Source: JBGSYJ01 sp041748075
Lineage (GTDB): Bacteria; Acidobacteriota; Thermoanaerobaculia; Gp7-AA8
DNA length: 56,535 nt
Direction: 5' to 3'
Assembly (NCBI GenBank): GCA_041748075.1
Contig: JBGTDX010000181.1
Location: forward strand, 1 to 56,535
In this document: piece by piece, positions 16,696-24,983 of the stretch
Numbering within the stretch: position 1 is the stretch's first letter
How the letters are laid out: each line of letters starts with the position of its first letter
Notes under the pieces: generated by a model
Seen by the model: the letters and a program-made list of their open reading frames with translations, nothing else
Database searches by the model: none
What the model was told of the DNA's origin: nothing
Made by a program: the position numbers and the translations under genes

Positions 16696-18075
16696 TCATT
16701 CCTGTTCGATCTTCCGCAACATCGCCCGCGCCTCTTCGTCCAGTTCCGCGGTCTCCAGCAGATCGGGGCGCTTCGCCTTCGTTGTCCGGAGAGACTGCTC
16801 TTTTCGCCACTTGCGGATCTTCTCCGCATGGCCCGACAACAGGATATCCGGGACTTTCATGCCTCGGAGTTCCGCCGGCCGGGTGTAGTGGGGGTGATCG
16901 AGCAGCCCGTGATAGAACGAATCCTGCTCCACCGAATTCCTGTCCCCAACGACTCCTTCGATCATCCGGCAGGCGGCGTCGGCCACCAGCATCGCCGGAA
17001 TCTCCCCTCCCGAGACGACGAAATCTCCCACCGAGACCTCCTCGTCGACCAGCGCTTCCCGGATTCTCTCGTCGAATCCCTCGTAACGTCCGCAGAGGAG
17101 GATCAGCCACCTGCGCTCCGAGAAGCCGGCGGCGACTGACTGGTTGAACCGGCTGCCCTGAGGCGAGAGCATCACGACGTGGGCCCTGCGCCCGGGGTCA
17201 GATTCCCGTATCGCATCGACGCACCGGAACACCGGCTCGGCCAGCATCACCATCCCAGCTCCTCCACCGTAAGCCTCGTCGTCGGTCGAACGGTGCTTGT
17301 CCTCGGCGTGATCGCGGAGGTCGTACACGTTGATCTCGAGCAGCCCCGCCTTCACGCCTCGGGCGATGACGCCCTCTGCAAGGAACGCGTCGAACATTCG
17401 GGGAAAGATGGTCACGATGTCGATGCGAAACGGCGAGTTGTGAGTTGTGAGTTCTGAGTTGTGAGACCCGCCGCCCGGTTGTGGGTTGTGGGTTTTCTGA
17501 GTTCTGAGTTCTGAATTCTCAATTGCGTCGAGGTTCAGCAGTCCTTCCGGCAGATTGACCGTGAGAGTCCGTAGGTCCAGGTTCACACCGGTGCAGATGG
17601 CAGTGACGAAGGGGAGGTCGAACTTGCCGCCATCGTTCTGTGTGACTTCGAGCAGCAGAGGGCCCGCTCCAGCCTCGAGGGTATTCGTCACCGTGCCGAC
17701 GGTGTGGCCGTCTTCCGTGACCACTGCGAGGCCGATCAGATCGTGGAGAAAATACTCGTCGTCCTCGAGTGCGCGTGCTTCATCCGTCGGGATCTCGATG
17801 GTCCATTCACGGAGATGCCCTACGTCCTCTGGAGAATCCAGCCCGGCAAACTTCACAAGGATGCGTTCCCCGTGATACCGCACGTTTTCGATCTCGGCTC
17901 TGCGGATCGAGGCATCCTCGGGCGCAACCAGCCAGACCGTGCGGAGGTTCGCAAATCGTTCCTGATCGGGAGTCCACGGCTCGACGCTGAGCTCACCACG
18001 CACGCCGTGAGGCTTGCGGATTACTCCGACAGCAATACGATCATCCGGAACCGGATGGGAATCGAGTGGCGGCAT
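16696..18075 (-). CDS. rimM-trmD: Fused RimM-TrmD: 16S rRNA processing factor plus tRNA (guanine37-N1)-methyltransferase
   Basis: One 459-residue frame contains two normally separate proteins. Residues 1-186 are RimM (30S maturation factor): VGVIRKPHGVRGELSVEP and the PRC-barrel part DDEYFLHDLIGLAVVTEDG. Residues 217-459 are TrmD, the knotted SAM enzyme that methylates G37 of tRNA: RIDIVTIFPRMFDAFL, GGGAGMVMLAEPV, LLCGRYEGFDERI, SVGDFVVSGGEIPAML and DHPHYTRPAELRGM. Residues 187-216 are an Asn/Ser/Thr-rich linker encoded by heptamer repeats of the intergenic type. TrmD has no stop before it and no ATG, GTG or TTG between the linker start and its first beta strand; the next candidate, the GTG of the DIV codons, would remove that strand. 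The neighbours khpA, rpsP and rplS are in normal order. Confidence 0.93.
   Translation of the reverse strand: MPPLDSHPVPDDRIAVGVIRKPHGVRGELSVEPWTPDQERFANLRTVWLVAPEDASIRRAEIENVRYHGERILVKFAGLDSPEDVGHLREWTIEIPTDEARALEDDEYFLHDLIGLAVVTEDGHTVGTVTNTLEAGAGPLLLEVTQNDGGKFDLPFVTAICTGVNLDLRTLTVNLPEGLLNLDAIENSELRTQKTHNPQPGGGSHNSELTTHNSPFRIDIVTIFPRMFDAFLAEGVIARGVKAGLLEINVYDLRDHAEDKHRSTDDEAYGGGAGMVMLAEPVFRCVDAIRESDPGRRAHVVMLSPQGSRFNQSVAAGFSERRWLILLCGRYEGFDERIREALVDEEVSVGDFVVSGGEIPAMLVADAACRMIEGVVGDRNSVEQDSFYHGLLDHPHYTRPAELRGMKVPDILLSGHAEKIRKWRKEQSLRTTKAKRPDLLETAELDEEARAMLRKIEQE
17435..17524 (+). repeat. Heptamer-repeat element inside the RimM-TrmD frame
   Basis: Plus-strand GAGTTGT/GAGTTCT heptamers flank a GC-rich core (GACCCGCCGCCCGG) and continue as GGGTTGT and GAGTTCT units to 17524. 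The plus strand contains TGA in every heptamer, but the minus strand, which is coding here, has no stop, so rimM reads through into trmD. Confidence 0.9.
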
Positions 18076-18096
18076 GGCAGCGGAACGGGGCGTCGA

Positions 18097-18330
18097 TCAG
18101 TCGACGATGTCAAGCGTGATGCGGCGGGAGGAGCGTGCGGATGCTGTACTCAGCAATGTGCGGAGGGCGCGGACGGTGCGCCCCTGTCGTCCGATGACCT
18201 TTCCCAGGTCGTCGGGGGCCACCTGCAGCTCGATCACGCTCGATGATGCGTCACGGCCGGTCTGGCTGACGCGTACCTCATCGGGACTGTCGACCAGCGA
18301 CCGGGCGACGAACTCGACGAGCTCTCTCAT
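18097..18330 (-). CDS. khpA: KH-domain RNA-binding protein KhpA
   Basis: The product is a single 77-residue type II KH domain with the RNA-binding GxxG loop in GKVIGRQGRTVRALRTLL (loop GRQG near residues 47-50). KhpA proteins bind many RNAs, often with KhpB/Jag, and influence cell division and translation. Its place between rpsP and rimM is the standard one. The start lies 2 nt after the rpsP stop, so the genes are translated together. Confidence 0.95.
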   Translation of the reverse strand: MRELVEFVARSLVDSPDEVRVSQTGRDASSSVIELQVAPDDLGKVIGRQGRTVRALRTLLSTASARSSRRITLDIVD

Positions 18331-18332
18331 GA

Positions 18333-18566
18333 CTATTGCGCTTTTTTCAGGATCGACTTGACGGTCGGGCTCAACTGAGCGCCTTTGCTGACCCAGAAAT
18401 TCACCCGCTCTTTGTCGATCTCGAACTGGGCTGGATTCTTGGTGGGATTGTAGAAACCGATCTGCTCGACATTCGAGGCATTCGGGGTGCGGAGCGAGTC
18501 GGAGACCACGATCCGGTAGACAGGCGAGTGGGTCGAGCCACCGCGACGAAGACGAATTTTCAGCAT
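18333..18566 (-). CDS. rpsP: 30S ribosomal protein S16
   Basis: S16 is a primary assembly protein of the small ribosomal subunit. The 77 residues match the family from MLKIRLRRGGSTHSPVYRIVV through EQIGFYNPTKNPAQFEID to WVSKGAQLSPTVKSILKKA. Length and position downstream of ffh are normal. Only 2 nt separate its stop from khpA. Confidence 0.97.
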   Translation of the reverse strand: MLKIRLRRGGSTHSPVYRIVVSDSLRTPNASNVEQIGFYNPTKNPAQFEIDKERVNFWVSKGAQLSPTVKSILKKAQ

Positions 18567-18641
18567 GCGTAAAACTCCTCTATGGGTTCCGTGGGTCGGA
18601 AAGGGCAGAACTATCCCTGAACGGAGCCCTTAACGTCAACT

Positions 18642-19991
18642 CTATTGAAACAATTCCGGAGGGAGCCCCTTCCCGAATTTGCCGAACTTCCGGGGTCCGA
18701 AGCCCTTAGAGAAGGACTTCATCATCTTTTTCATGGCGAGGTACTGCTTGAGGAGCCGGTTGATCTCCTGGACGCTGGTCCCCGAGCCGCGGGCGATCCG
18801 CTTCTTGCGGGAGCCATTGATCAGCTGAGGAAGCTCGCGCTCCCGCATCGTCATGGAGTTGAGGATCGCCTCCATCCGCACGATGGCTCCCTGATCGATG
18901 TCGTCTTCCTTGATTTTGTTCAGGCCTCCGACATTAGGCAACATCCCGACCAGCTGCGACATTGGCCCCATCTTCTTGACCTGCTGCAACTGCGTGCGGA
19001 GATCCTCGAGGGTGAACTTGTCCTTCTGTACCCGCTCGGCGAGAGCTTTCGCTTCCTTCTGGTCGACTTCGGCCTCGACCTTCTCGATGAGCGAAAGAAC
19101 GTCGCCCATTCCGAGAATCCGCTGAGCCATGCGATCGGGATAGAAGATATCGAGGTCGACGAGCTTCTCACCGACGCCTACGAGCTTGATGGGGCGGTTG
19201 ACGACCGACTTGACGGAAAGTGCCGCGCCGCCGCGCGCATCGCCGTCGAGTTTCGTGAGCACGATGCCGGTCACGCCGAGGCGGTCGTCGAATTCCTTCG
19301 CGGACTTGACGGCGTCCTGTCCGGTCATCGCATCGGCGACAAACAGGATCTCGGAAGGATTCGTATCGCGCTTGATCGACTGGAGCTCTTTCATCAGCTC
19401 TTCGTCGATGTGAAGACGTCCCGCCGTGTCGAGAATGACCGTGTCATAGAGGAGCGTACGCGCCTCTTTGAGGGCGTTGCGGGCGATCTGGACCGGATCG
19501 CGCAGCTCCCCGATTTCGTAGAACGGAACTTTGACTTCGTTCGCGACCACGCGGAGCTGATCGATGGCGGCGGGACGGTAAACGTCGCAGGGAACCAGCA
19601 GCGGCCTGCGACCGCGATTCTTCAGATGAAGGGCGAGCTTGCCGGACGTCGTCGTCTTTCCCGAACCCTGGAGGCCCGCCATCATGACGACCGCGGGTGT
19701 TCCGACGAGGGCGAGCCCCACCTCGTTGCCGCCGAGGAGCGCCTGCAACTCGTCCCGGACGATCTTGATCACCTGCTGAGCGGGCGAGAACGCAGTAAGA
19801 ACTTCCTCGCCGGTGGACTTCTCCTTGACCCGGGCGGTGAACTCCTTGACGACCTTGAAGTGAACGTCCGCCTCGAGAAGCGCGATGCGGATTTCCTTGA
19901 GAGCATTCTCGATGTGCCACTCATTGAGAGTGCCCTCGCCACGAAGGGTCTTGAAGACCCGATCCATCTTGTCCTGAAGGTTGTCGAACAT
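18642..19991 (-). CDS. ffh: Signal recognition particle protein Ffh
   Basis: Ffh (SRP54) binds signal sequences of nascent membrane proteins and, with 4.5S RNA and FtsY, delivers ribosomes to the Sec translocon. The 449 residues show an N domain, then the GTPase with G1 GLQGSGKTTTSGKLA (about 107-121), DTAGRLHID, the TKLDGDARGG motif, and the methionine-rich M domain (from about 320) with RIARGSGTSVQEINRLLKQY. It heads the operon with rpsP, khpA, rimM-trmD, rplS, rnhB and the TPR gene. The repeats at 20037-20090 lie directly upstream. Confidence 0.97.
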   Translation of the reverse strand: MFDNLQDKMDRVFKTLRGEGTLNEWHIENALKEIRIALLEADVHFKVVKEFTARVKEKSTGEEVLTAFSPAQQVIKIVRDELQALLGGNEVGLALVGTPAVVMMAGLQGSGKTTTSGKLALHLKNRGRRPLLVPCDVYRPAAIDQLRVVANEVKVPFYEIGELRDPVQIARNALKEARTLLYDTVILDTAGRLHIDEELMKELQSIKRDTNPSEILFVADAMTGQDAVKSAKEFDDRLGVTGIVLTKLDGDARGGAALSVKSVVNRPIKLVGVGEKLVDLDIFYPDRMAQRILGMGDVLSLIEKVEAEVDQKEAKALAERVQKDKFTLEDLRTQLQQVKKMGPMSQLVGMLPNVGGLNKIKEDDIDQGAIVRMEAILNSMTMRERELPQLINGSRKKRIARGSGTSVQEINRLLKQYLAMKKMMKSFSKGFGPRKFGKFGKGLPPELFQ

Positions 19992-20036
19992 GCGTCTTCT
20001 TAATGGACTCCCGCCTCGGAAAATTCTCGCCGCTCA

Positions 20037-20090
20037 GAGTTGTGAGTTCTTAGTTCTGAGTTCTGAGTTCTGAGTTCTGAGTTCTGAGTG
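20037..20090 (+). repeat. Tandem GAGTTCT heptamers (left half of an element split by an IS)
   Basis: About seven GAGTTCT-type heptamers run up to the left end of the IS481-like element. The inverse GAACTCA repeats lie beyond the right end (21511-21540), so the IS appears to sit inside one inverted heptamer element. Confidence 0.85.
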
Positions 20091-20094
20091 TTTG

Positions 20095-21419
20095 GTCCGG
20101 GTTGATGCTTTCCAGAAAGTTCTAGGTTGATGCTTTCCACATCGTACAGGGTGGGGCCCAGGAGGGTCGATGCCCATCAAGGAGAGCACGATCGTGGATA
20201 TTCGAGAAGAGATGGCACGCCTGGCGATTGAGAAGCGGTACTCAGTGAGGGAGATCGCCAAGATGTTCGGCGTTACGCGCCCTACGGTGCGGAAGTGGGG
20301 AGCGCGATTGCGAGAGCTGGGACGCTCAGGGCTCGAGGATCGATCCCACGCTCCGAAGACGTGTCCACACAAAACCGATACTGAGGCCGAGAGACTGATC
20401 CTCGAGGACCGCAATTTATGGGGTTGGGGGTCGAAGAAGATCCTCGAGCGACTGGCTGAGAGCCATCCAGAACTCGTACTTCCTGCACGCTCGACAGCCG
20501 ATGCGATTCTCTCGCGGTACGGTCTGGTCAAAAGCATGCGTGCACCACGCGAGCGGGCGCTCGTACCTTTCGCCCACCGCTACGTCGCGACGCAACCGGG
20601 AGAACTGACCACGATGGACCATAAGGGTGAGTTTCGGCTTTTGAATGGCCGCTACGTTCATCCGCTGACGATCATGGATCACTTCAGCCGGTACATTCAG
20701 GCGTGTGAGGCCCTGGACTCGACCTCGTTCGCTCGAGCCTGGCCGGTCATCGAACGGGTCTTTCGTGAGCATGGTCTGCCCCTGGCCGCACAGACTGACA
20801 ATGGTCCACCCTTCGGTGCACCCAGTGGCGGGAGGTTCTCGCGATTGAGTGTCGAGCTCATGTCCCTCGGCGTTCAGCCCGTCTTCAGCAGGCCCGGCGT
20901 GCCGCAGGACAACGGCAGCCATGAACGAATGCACCGCGATCTTAAATACGACACTGCCCGAATGCCGGCACTTTGTCCGGTCAGCAAACACTCTTCGACA
21001 CGTTCATTCACAAATACAATGTCGAGCGTCCCCATGAGGGACTCGGAATGCAGCGACCCGCGAGAGTCTACAAACCATCGCCGCGTCCCTTCCCCCGACG
21101 CCGACCACGTCCGGAGTATTCAGCTCACTGGGAGAAGCGAGTTGTCAGCTCCACCGGCGCGATCAAGTGGAGAACGCATCAGGTGTTCGTAGGACAGGGC
21201 CTCGCAGGGCACACTCTTGCGCTCGAACTGTCCGATCGAGACCTCTGGACCGTTCACTTCTAGCGCTTCTCCATCGGCAAGCTCGACGATCGGAACAACA
21301 AGTTCTTATGAGCTGGTGGAAAAGTGGAAAACGCACCCAACCGCCACCCGCGTTTCCCACTTTCCCACAGCTCCCGCTACTACCAATAAGCCGGAAAAGT
21401 GGAAAGGATCAACCCGGAC
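20095..21419 (+). mobile_element. IS481-like insertion sequence, decayed
   Basis: The ends carry a 20-bp imperfect inverted repeat, GTCCGGGTTGATGCTTTCCA at 20095-20114 against 21400-21419, differing at one base. Inside is a DDE transposase of IS481 type with one frameshift. A second copy of GGTTGATGCTTTCC follows the left end (about 20123-20137). I could not find a clear target duplication. The true tips may extend a few bases further out. Size is about 1.3 kb. Confidence 0.8.
20170..21263 (+). pseudogene. IS481-family transposase, frameshifted
   Basis: The N-terminal part has a helix-turn-helix (YSVREIAKMFGVTRPTVRKW) and a second DNA-binding block. The rve catalytic core follows: TTMDHKGEFRLLNGRYVHPLTIMDHFSRYIQA (first Asp; two blocks), AQTDNGPPF (second Asp) and QDNGSHERMHRDLK (Glu). 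At about 20972 the frame is lost; the expected continuation SGQQTLFDTFIHKYNVERPHEGLG is found in the adjacent frame and runs to the stop at 21263. Adding one T in the CTTTG run near 20971-20975 restores the family sequence. A single deletion therefore inactivated the gene; no slippery site suggests programmed frameshifting. Confidence 0.88.
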
Positions 21420-21556
21420 ATAAGTGGAAAGGAACAACTCGGGCGTTCAGAGTTCCCGCCCACCCCGAGCTGTGAGTTTCGACCTTCCCGCCCGGAGCTC
21501 GGGCGGGCGGGAACTCAGAACTCATAACTCAGAACTCACAACCGGGCGGGTGGGGG
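21264..21556. other. IS right end and right half of the heptamer element
   Basis: Bases 21264-21419 are the non-coding right end of the IS, with several GTGGAAA repeats. The rest is a GC-rich hairpin (CGCCCGGAGCTCGGGCGGGCG near 21489-21509) and GAACTCA heptamers at 21511-21540. I see no gene. Confidence 0.6.
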
Positions 21557-22141
21557 CTAAGGTCGCAGCTCGACGGACCAGTACGCCTGATCGAGGAAAT
21601 TCTTCCAGATCTCGGGGTACTGACGGCCCTGAATCCGGTGGAGAGGGTGCCACCGCGGGCGCGACGGCTGGCGAATGAGCTGAATCGAGCATTCGCTGAG
21701 CAACTTGTTGCCCTTTTTCACGTTGCAGGGCAGACAGGCGCATACGACATTCTCCCAGCTCGAGCGGCCACCGCGGGAGACCGGGATGACGTGGTCGAGC
21801 GAGAGCTCTGACGACGAGAACTTTTTCCCGCAGTACTGGCAGCGGTTATGGTCTCGCAGATAGATGTTGCCGCGGGAGAACTTCACTTCCTGCCTGGGCA
21901 TCCGGTCGAACTCGAGCAGCTGGATCACGTGCGGGATGAGAATTCTTCGGCTCGGAGTGGAGACGAACGAATCGGCAGGCTGGATTGGAATGTCCTGCCA
22001 GTTTTCAAAATCCCAGGTGCGGTAGGTCTCGTCGACGGCCCGCACGTGTCCCTTGTAGAGAAGAATGAACGCACGGCGAACCGAGGTGATCTGGATCGCC
22101 TGAAAAACGCGGTTGAGGACGAGAACGTGACCGTCGAGCAT
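21557..22141 (-). CDS. HNH endonuclease family protein
   Basis: This 194-residue protein has the widespread stand-alone HNH architecture. The N-terminal part is MLDGHVLVLNRVFQAIQITSVRRAFILLYKGHVRAVD (in blocks), and the nuclease domain spans about residues 92-150: CQYCGKKFSSSELSLDHVIP with SRGGRSSWENVVCACLPCN. The HNH residues (Asp-His, Asn, and a zinc site of four cysteines) are present. It has no methyltransferase, intein or intron context, so a housekeeping or repair role is more likely than restriction, but this is not known. It is divergent from the gene at 22347. Confidence 0.85.
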   Translation of the reverse strand: MLDGHVLVLNRVFQAIQITSVRRAFILLYKGHVRAVDETYRTWDFENWQDIPIQPADSFVSTPSRRILIPHVIQLLEFDRMPRQEVKFSRGNIYLRDHNRCQYCGKKFSSSELSLDHVIPVSRGGRSSWENVVCACLPCNVKKGNKLLSECSIQLIRQPSRPRWHPLHRIQGRQYPEIWKNFLDQAYWSVELRP

Positions 22142-22239
22142 TAGATTTGCCCCGCATAGAGTACCACCGCAGAGGGGATCGCAGGTTGAGACGACCCACG
22201 GTGCCCAACGGTTCCGGAACCGGGAACCTTCCCTGGCTC

Positions 22240-22268
22240 TTGAAAAATAAGCGCATTTCAGTCATATT
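22240..22268 (+). promoter_or_regulatory. Candidate promoter of the LVIVD-like gene
   Basis: TTGAAA (22240-22245), 17 nt and CATATT (22263-22268) lie about 80 nt before the start at 22347. A 12-bp palindrome, GGTTCCGGAACC (22210-22221), lies just upstream. Confidence 0.4.
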
Positions 22269-22346
22269 TGGGGCCAACTGACTTTCAGCAACAACTGATG
22301 GGTGCGCGATGCGCCAGGTTTTTGGGGTGGTTTTGGGAGGAATGGT

Positions 22347-23828
22347 ATGCGCCTGACTGTGCGGAAATCCCTGGTTGTTCTCGCTCTCTTTCTCTTCTTC
22401 GTTCCGTCGGCGTCCGGCGACCATTTCGTTTCGGACTGCCGACTGTCGCTGGTCGGGTCTGCGGGGCCTTCGACCCCGTTCGGCAGCTCGCCCAACGCCG
22501 TGTTCAGGAACGGCTCGGTGATCTACTCGCTGCGAGGTGACCGCCTAACGACGTTCAGTATCAACGATGTGGGCGAAGTGATCGTCGCCCGCGACGACGA
22601 AATGTCGCCCTTTGCGGCTCGCGACGTGGAAGGCGGAGTTGCCTACGACGCCGGCTACATGTACGTGAGCAGTGAGGCGGGTCTCGAAGTATTCGACCTG
22701 CGGACGGTGCAGCCCGGACCCTTCGGGACCGAACCGATCCGGGTGTCCAGAACGCCGGGGTTGCATTACAGGCAGATGACGGCTTCCGGAAACCTCCTCG
22801 CCGCGGTTTACCCGATGTACGACATCCCATGCACGCCGCGCGGATTCGGTACCTGCGGCAACTCGATCGACATCTACAACATAGCGGACCCCGCGGCGCC
22901 GTTTCTGGTTGCCCGCATTCCCTCGACCAACTTCTTCCTCGGGTTCAATGACGTCGTCTTCCTGAACGGTTACCTCTACTCGACCGGCCCGGGTGGCACG
23001 TATGCTTTCGATGTCACGAACCCTGCGAATCCGACGATCGTGTTCGCCACGCCCATCATCGGCGAGTTCTTCGTCACGAACGGCGGAAATCTGCTCGGTA
23101 TCGGACAGGAATCGCGGATCGGTGTTTTCACGGTGGGTCCCGGACCCTTCATTAATCAGTTCTTTGTATTCACACTGCCGGCGATCGTGAACCGCTCGAA
23201 CGGCATCCGCTTCAACCGCGAAGCGACCTTCGACGGGACGCACCTGATCACGATGATCGATGAGAAGGATCCGATGACAGGCAAATCGGCACGAACGATT
23301 GCCTTCGACGTGTTCGACTTCACGGTGCCCTTTTACGAAGGCTCCTCGCCTCGTATTTATGAAGACGTAACGTTCACTCTTCCCGACGAGATCAAGCACA
23401 ATCCCGTAGTCGCCGGGCCGTTTGTCTACGTGAACGGTGAGATCAGCGGTCTTCAGGTCTGGGGAGCATGCGGGCAGATCGCGGGCGGTATCGAATCGGT
23501 GCGTATCGAGAATGTGCCATGCGGTGGATTCGAGCTTCGCGGGTTCGTCACGGGAGCGACGCGAATCACCGATGTGCAGATCTTTCTCGACGGCGCGTCC
23601 CTTGGAATGGCAACCGTCGGGGGTGCCCGCTTCGACATTTCCAGCAAGACGCCGGTCGTGAACTGGCGGCTCCCTGTAAATCTCGACAATCTCACTCGCG
23701 GTAACCACACGATTCGCGCTGTCGCTACCGATGCCAACGGCAATGTGAGGCAGTTCGCGAGCAAGACGATCTTCTCAAACGGGCCGGGACGGAACTGTAC
23801 GAATCGGCGCCGAGGTGCGGGCAGGTAA
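22347..23828 (+). CDS. Secreted beta-propeller (LVIVD-like) protein
   Basis: This 493-residue protein starts at the ATG at 22347, with GGGAGG 5-6 nt upstream. A signal peptide (VRKSLVVLALFLFFVPSASG) covers residues 6-25. Residues about 30-390 repeat a motif of the type VxDLRTV / SIDIYNIADPAAPFLVARIP / AFDVTNPANPTIVF, as in LVIVD and propeller repeat proteins. The C-terminal 100 residues (from about 395) look like an Ig-fold binding domain: GFELRGFVTGATRITDVQIF with LARGNHTIRAVATDANGN-like ending. Cysteine pairs suggest disulfides. It is likely extracellular or periplasmic; the ligand is unknown. It is a single gene with a hairpin after it. Confidence 0.82.
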   Translation: MRLTVRKSLVVLALFLFFVPSASGDHFVSDCRLSLVGSAGPSTPFGSSPNAVFRNGSVIYSLRGDRLTTFSINDVGEVIVARDDEMSPFAARDVEGGVAYDAGYMYVSSEAGLEVFDLRTVQPGPFGTEPIRVSRTPGLHYRQMTASGNLLAAVYPMYDIPCTPRGFGTCGNSIDIYNIADPAAPFLVARIPSTNFFLGFNDVVFLNGYLYSTGPGGTYAFDVTNPANPTIVFATPIIGEFFVTNGGNLLGIGQESRIGVFTVGPGPFINQFFVFTLPAIVNRSNGIRFNREATFDGTHLITMIDEKDPMTGKSARTIAFDVFDFTVPFYEGSSPRIYEDVTFTLPDEIKHNPVVAGPFVYVNGEISGLQVWGACGQIAGGIESVRIENVPCGGFELRGFVTGATRITDVQIFLDGASLGMATVGGARFDISSKTPVVNWRLPVNLDNLTRGNHTIRAVATDANGNVRQFASKTIFSNGPGRNCTNRRRGAGR

Positions 23829-23883
23829 CCAGGAATTCGTCTGCGTTTCCTGGCGCGCGAGACTGTTTGAAACGTGCGTGAAA

Positions 23884-23910
23884 GTGGCCGAACGTTGCAT
23901 GTTCGGCCAC
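23884..23910 (+). terminator. Stem-loop after the LVIVD-like gene
   Basis: A perfect 10-bp stem (GTGGCCGAAC / GTTCGGCCAC) with a 7-nt loop lies 55 bp after the stop. The trailing bases are only weakly T-rich (CTTCATG), so termination efficiency is uncertain. Confidence 0.55.
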
Positions 23911-23950
23911 CTTCATGTGAGGGCACTTCAGCTCTTCGTGGCGTAGCCTG

Positions 23951-24979
23951 ATGACCACCCCAATCGTCATTGCCCACCGCGGTGCAAGCGGTCATCGTCC
24001 GGAACATACGCTCGCCGCCTATCAGCTCGCCATAGAGCTCGGGGCTGATTTCATCGAGCCTGATCTGGTTGCAACGCGCGACGGCGTGCTCGTCGCACGG
24101 CACGAGAATGCTCTCGCGGTCGTCGATCACGCAGGGTCCGTAATCGAGGCGACGACGGATGTCGCTTCGCATCCCGAGTTCGCAGCGCGTCTGGTGCGAA
24201 AGTCGGTCGACGGCCGGGGACTTCGCGGATGGTTCACAGAGGACTTTACTCTCGAAGAGCTCAAGACGCTCCGTGCCATTGAGCGATTGCCAGCACTGCG
24301 TGCGACCGGGTTCGACGGCTGCTTCGAGATTCCGACCCTGGAAGAGATTCTCGAGCTTGTCATCGCCTCAGGCGAGGCTCGCGGGAGACCAGCAGGGGTG
24401 TATCCCGAAACCAAACATCCGAGCTACTTTGCGTCGCTGAACCTGCAACTCGAGGGACCTCTCATTGCAGCTCTCGAGCGATACGGTTTCGGCGGTCGCG
24501 ATGCTCCTGCGTTCATCCAGTCGTTCGAAACATCGAATCTCCGCCGGATGTCGAAGATGACCCGGATTCCGCTCGTCCAGCTGATCGCCGATCGGGGAAG
24601 TCCTCAGGATCTGCATCTTGCGGGAGACACCCGCACATTTCGTGATCTCGCCACCGGACGGGAGCTTGCCGAAATCGCGACCTATGCGCAGGCCATCGGC
24701 CCGAGCAAGCATCTGATCGTGCCCCGCACCGACTCGGACAGCCTCGGGAAACCGACTTCACTCGTCAGGGATGCGCACTTTGCGGGCCTGCTCGTTCACG
24801 CCTGGACATTCAGAGACGAGAATGCCTTTCTTCCTCTGGAATTCCGCCGCAAGGGTGAGCGGTTCGGAGATGGGGCAAAGGAGTGTGGATCGTTTCTTTC
24901 TCTCGGGATCGAAGGACTGTTCAGCGATCATCCCGCCACGGCGATTGCGGCGCGAGATCGAGCCGCCAACGGCCCGTAA
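23951..24979 (+). CDS. glpQ: Glycerophosphodiester phosphodiesterase
   Basis: The enzyme hydrolyses deacylated phospholipids (glycerophosphodiesters) to glycerol-3-phosphate and an alcohol. The 342-residue chain has the GDPD signature at its very start: IAHRGASGHRPEHTLAAY (His and Arg near residues 8-9; the usual PENT is PEHT), then FIEPDLVATRDGVLVARHEN with the metal-binding Glu, Asp and second His. PETKHP and FIQSFE follow, and GLFSDHPATA closes. No signal peptide is present, so it should be cytoplasmic, unlike many GlpQ proteins. The gene converges on pyrF with only 4 bp between the stops. Confidence 0.92.
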   Translation: MTTPIVIAHRGASGHRPEHTLAAYQLAIELGADFIEPDLVATRDGVLVARHENALAVVDHAGSVIEATTDVASHPEFAARLVRKSVDGRGLRGWFTEDFTLEELKTLRAIERLPALRATGFDGCFEIPTLEEILELVIASGEARGRPAGVYPETKHPSYFASLNLQLEGPLIAALERYGFGGRDAPAFIQSFETSNLRRMSKMTRIPLVQLIADRGSPQDLHLAGDTRTFRDLATGRELAEIATYAQAIGPSKHLIVPRTDSDSLGKPTSLVRDAHFAGLLVHAWTFRDENAFLPLEFRRKGERFGDGAKECGSFLSLGIEGLFSDHPATAIAARDRAANGP

Positions 24980-24983
24980 AGGT

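Noticed and set aside
20971..20980. Programmed frameshift in the IS481-like transposase
   Set aside because: There is no slippery heptamer or downstream stem, and IS481 transposases are normally one frame. A simple base loss explains it.
22545..23708. 387-codon minus-strand frame
   Set aside because: Antisense to the LVIVD-like gene, which has a signal peptide, ribosome site and repeat structure. The minus frame has none of these.
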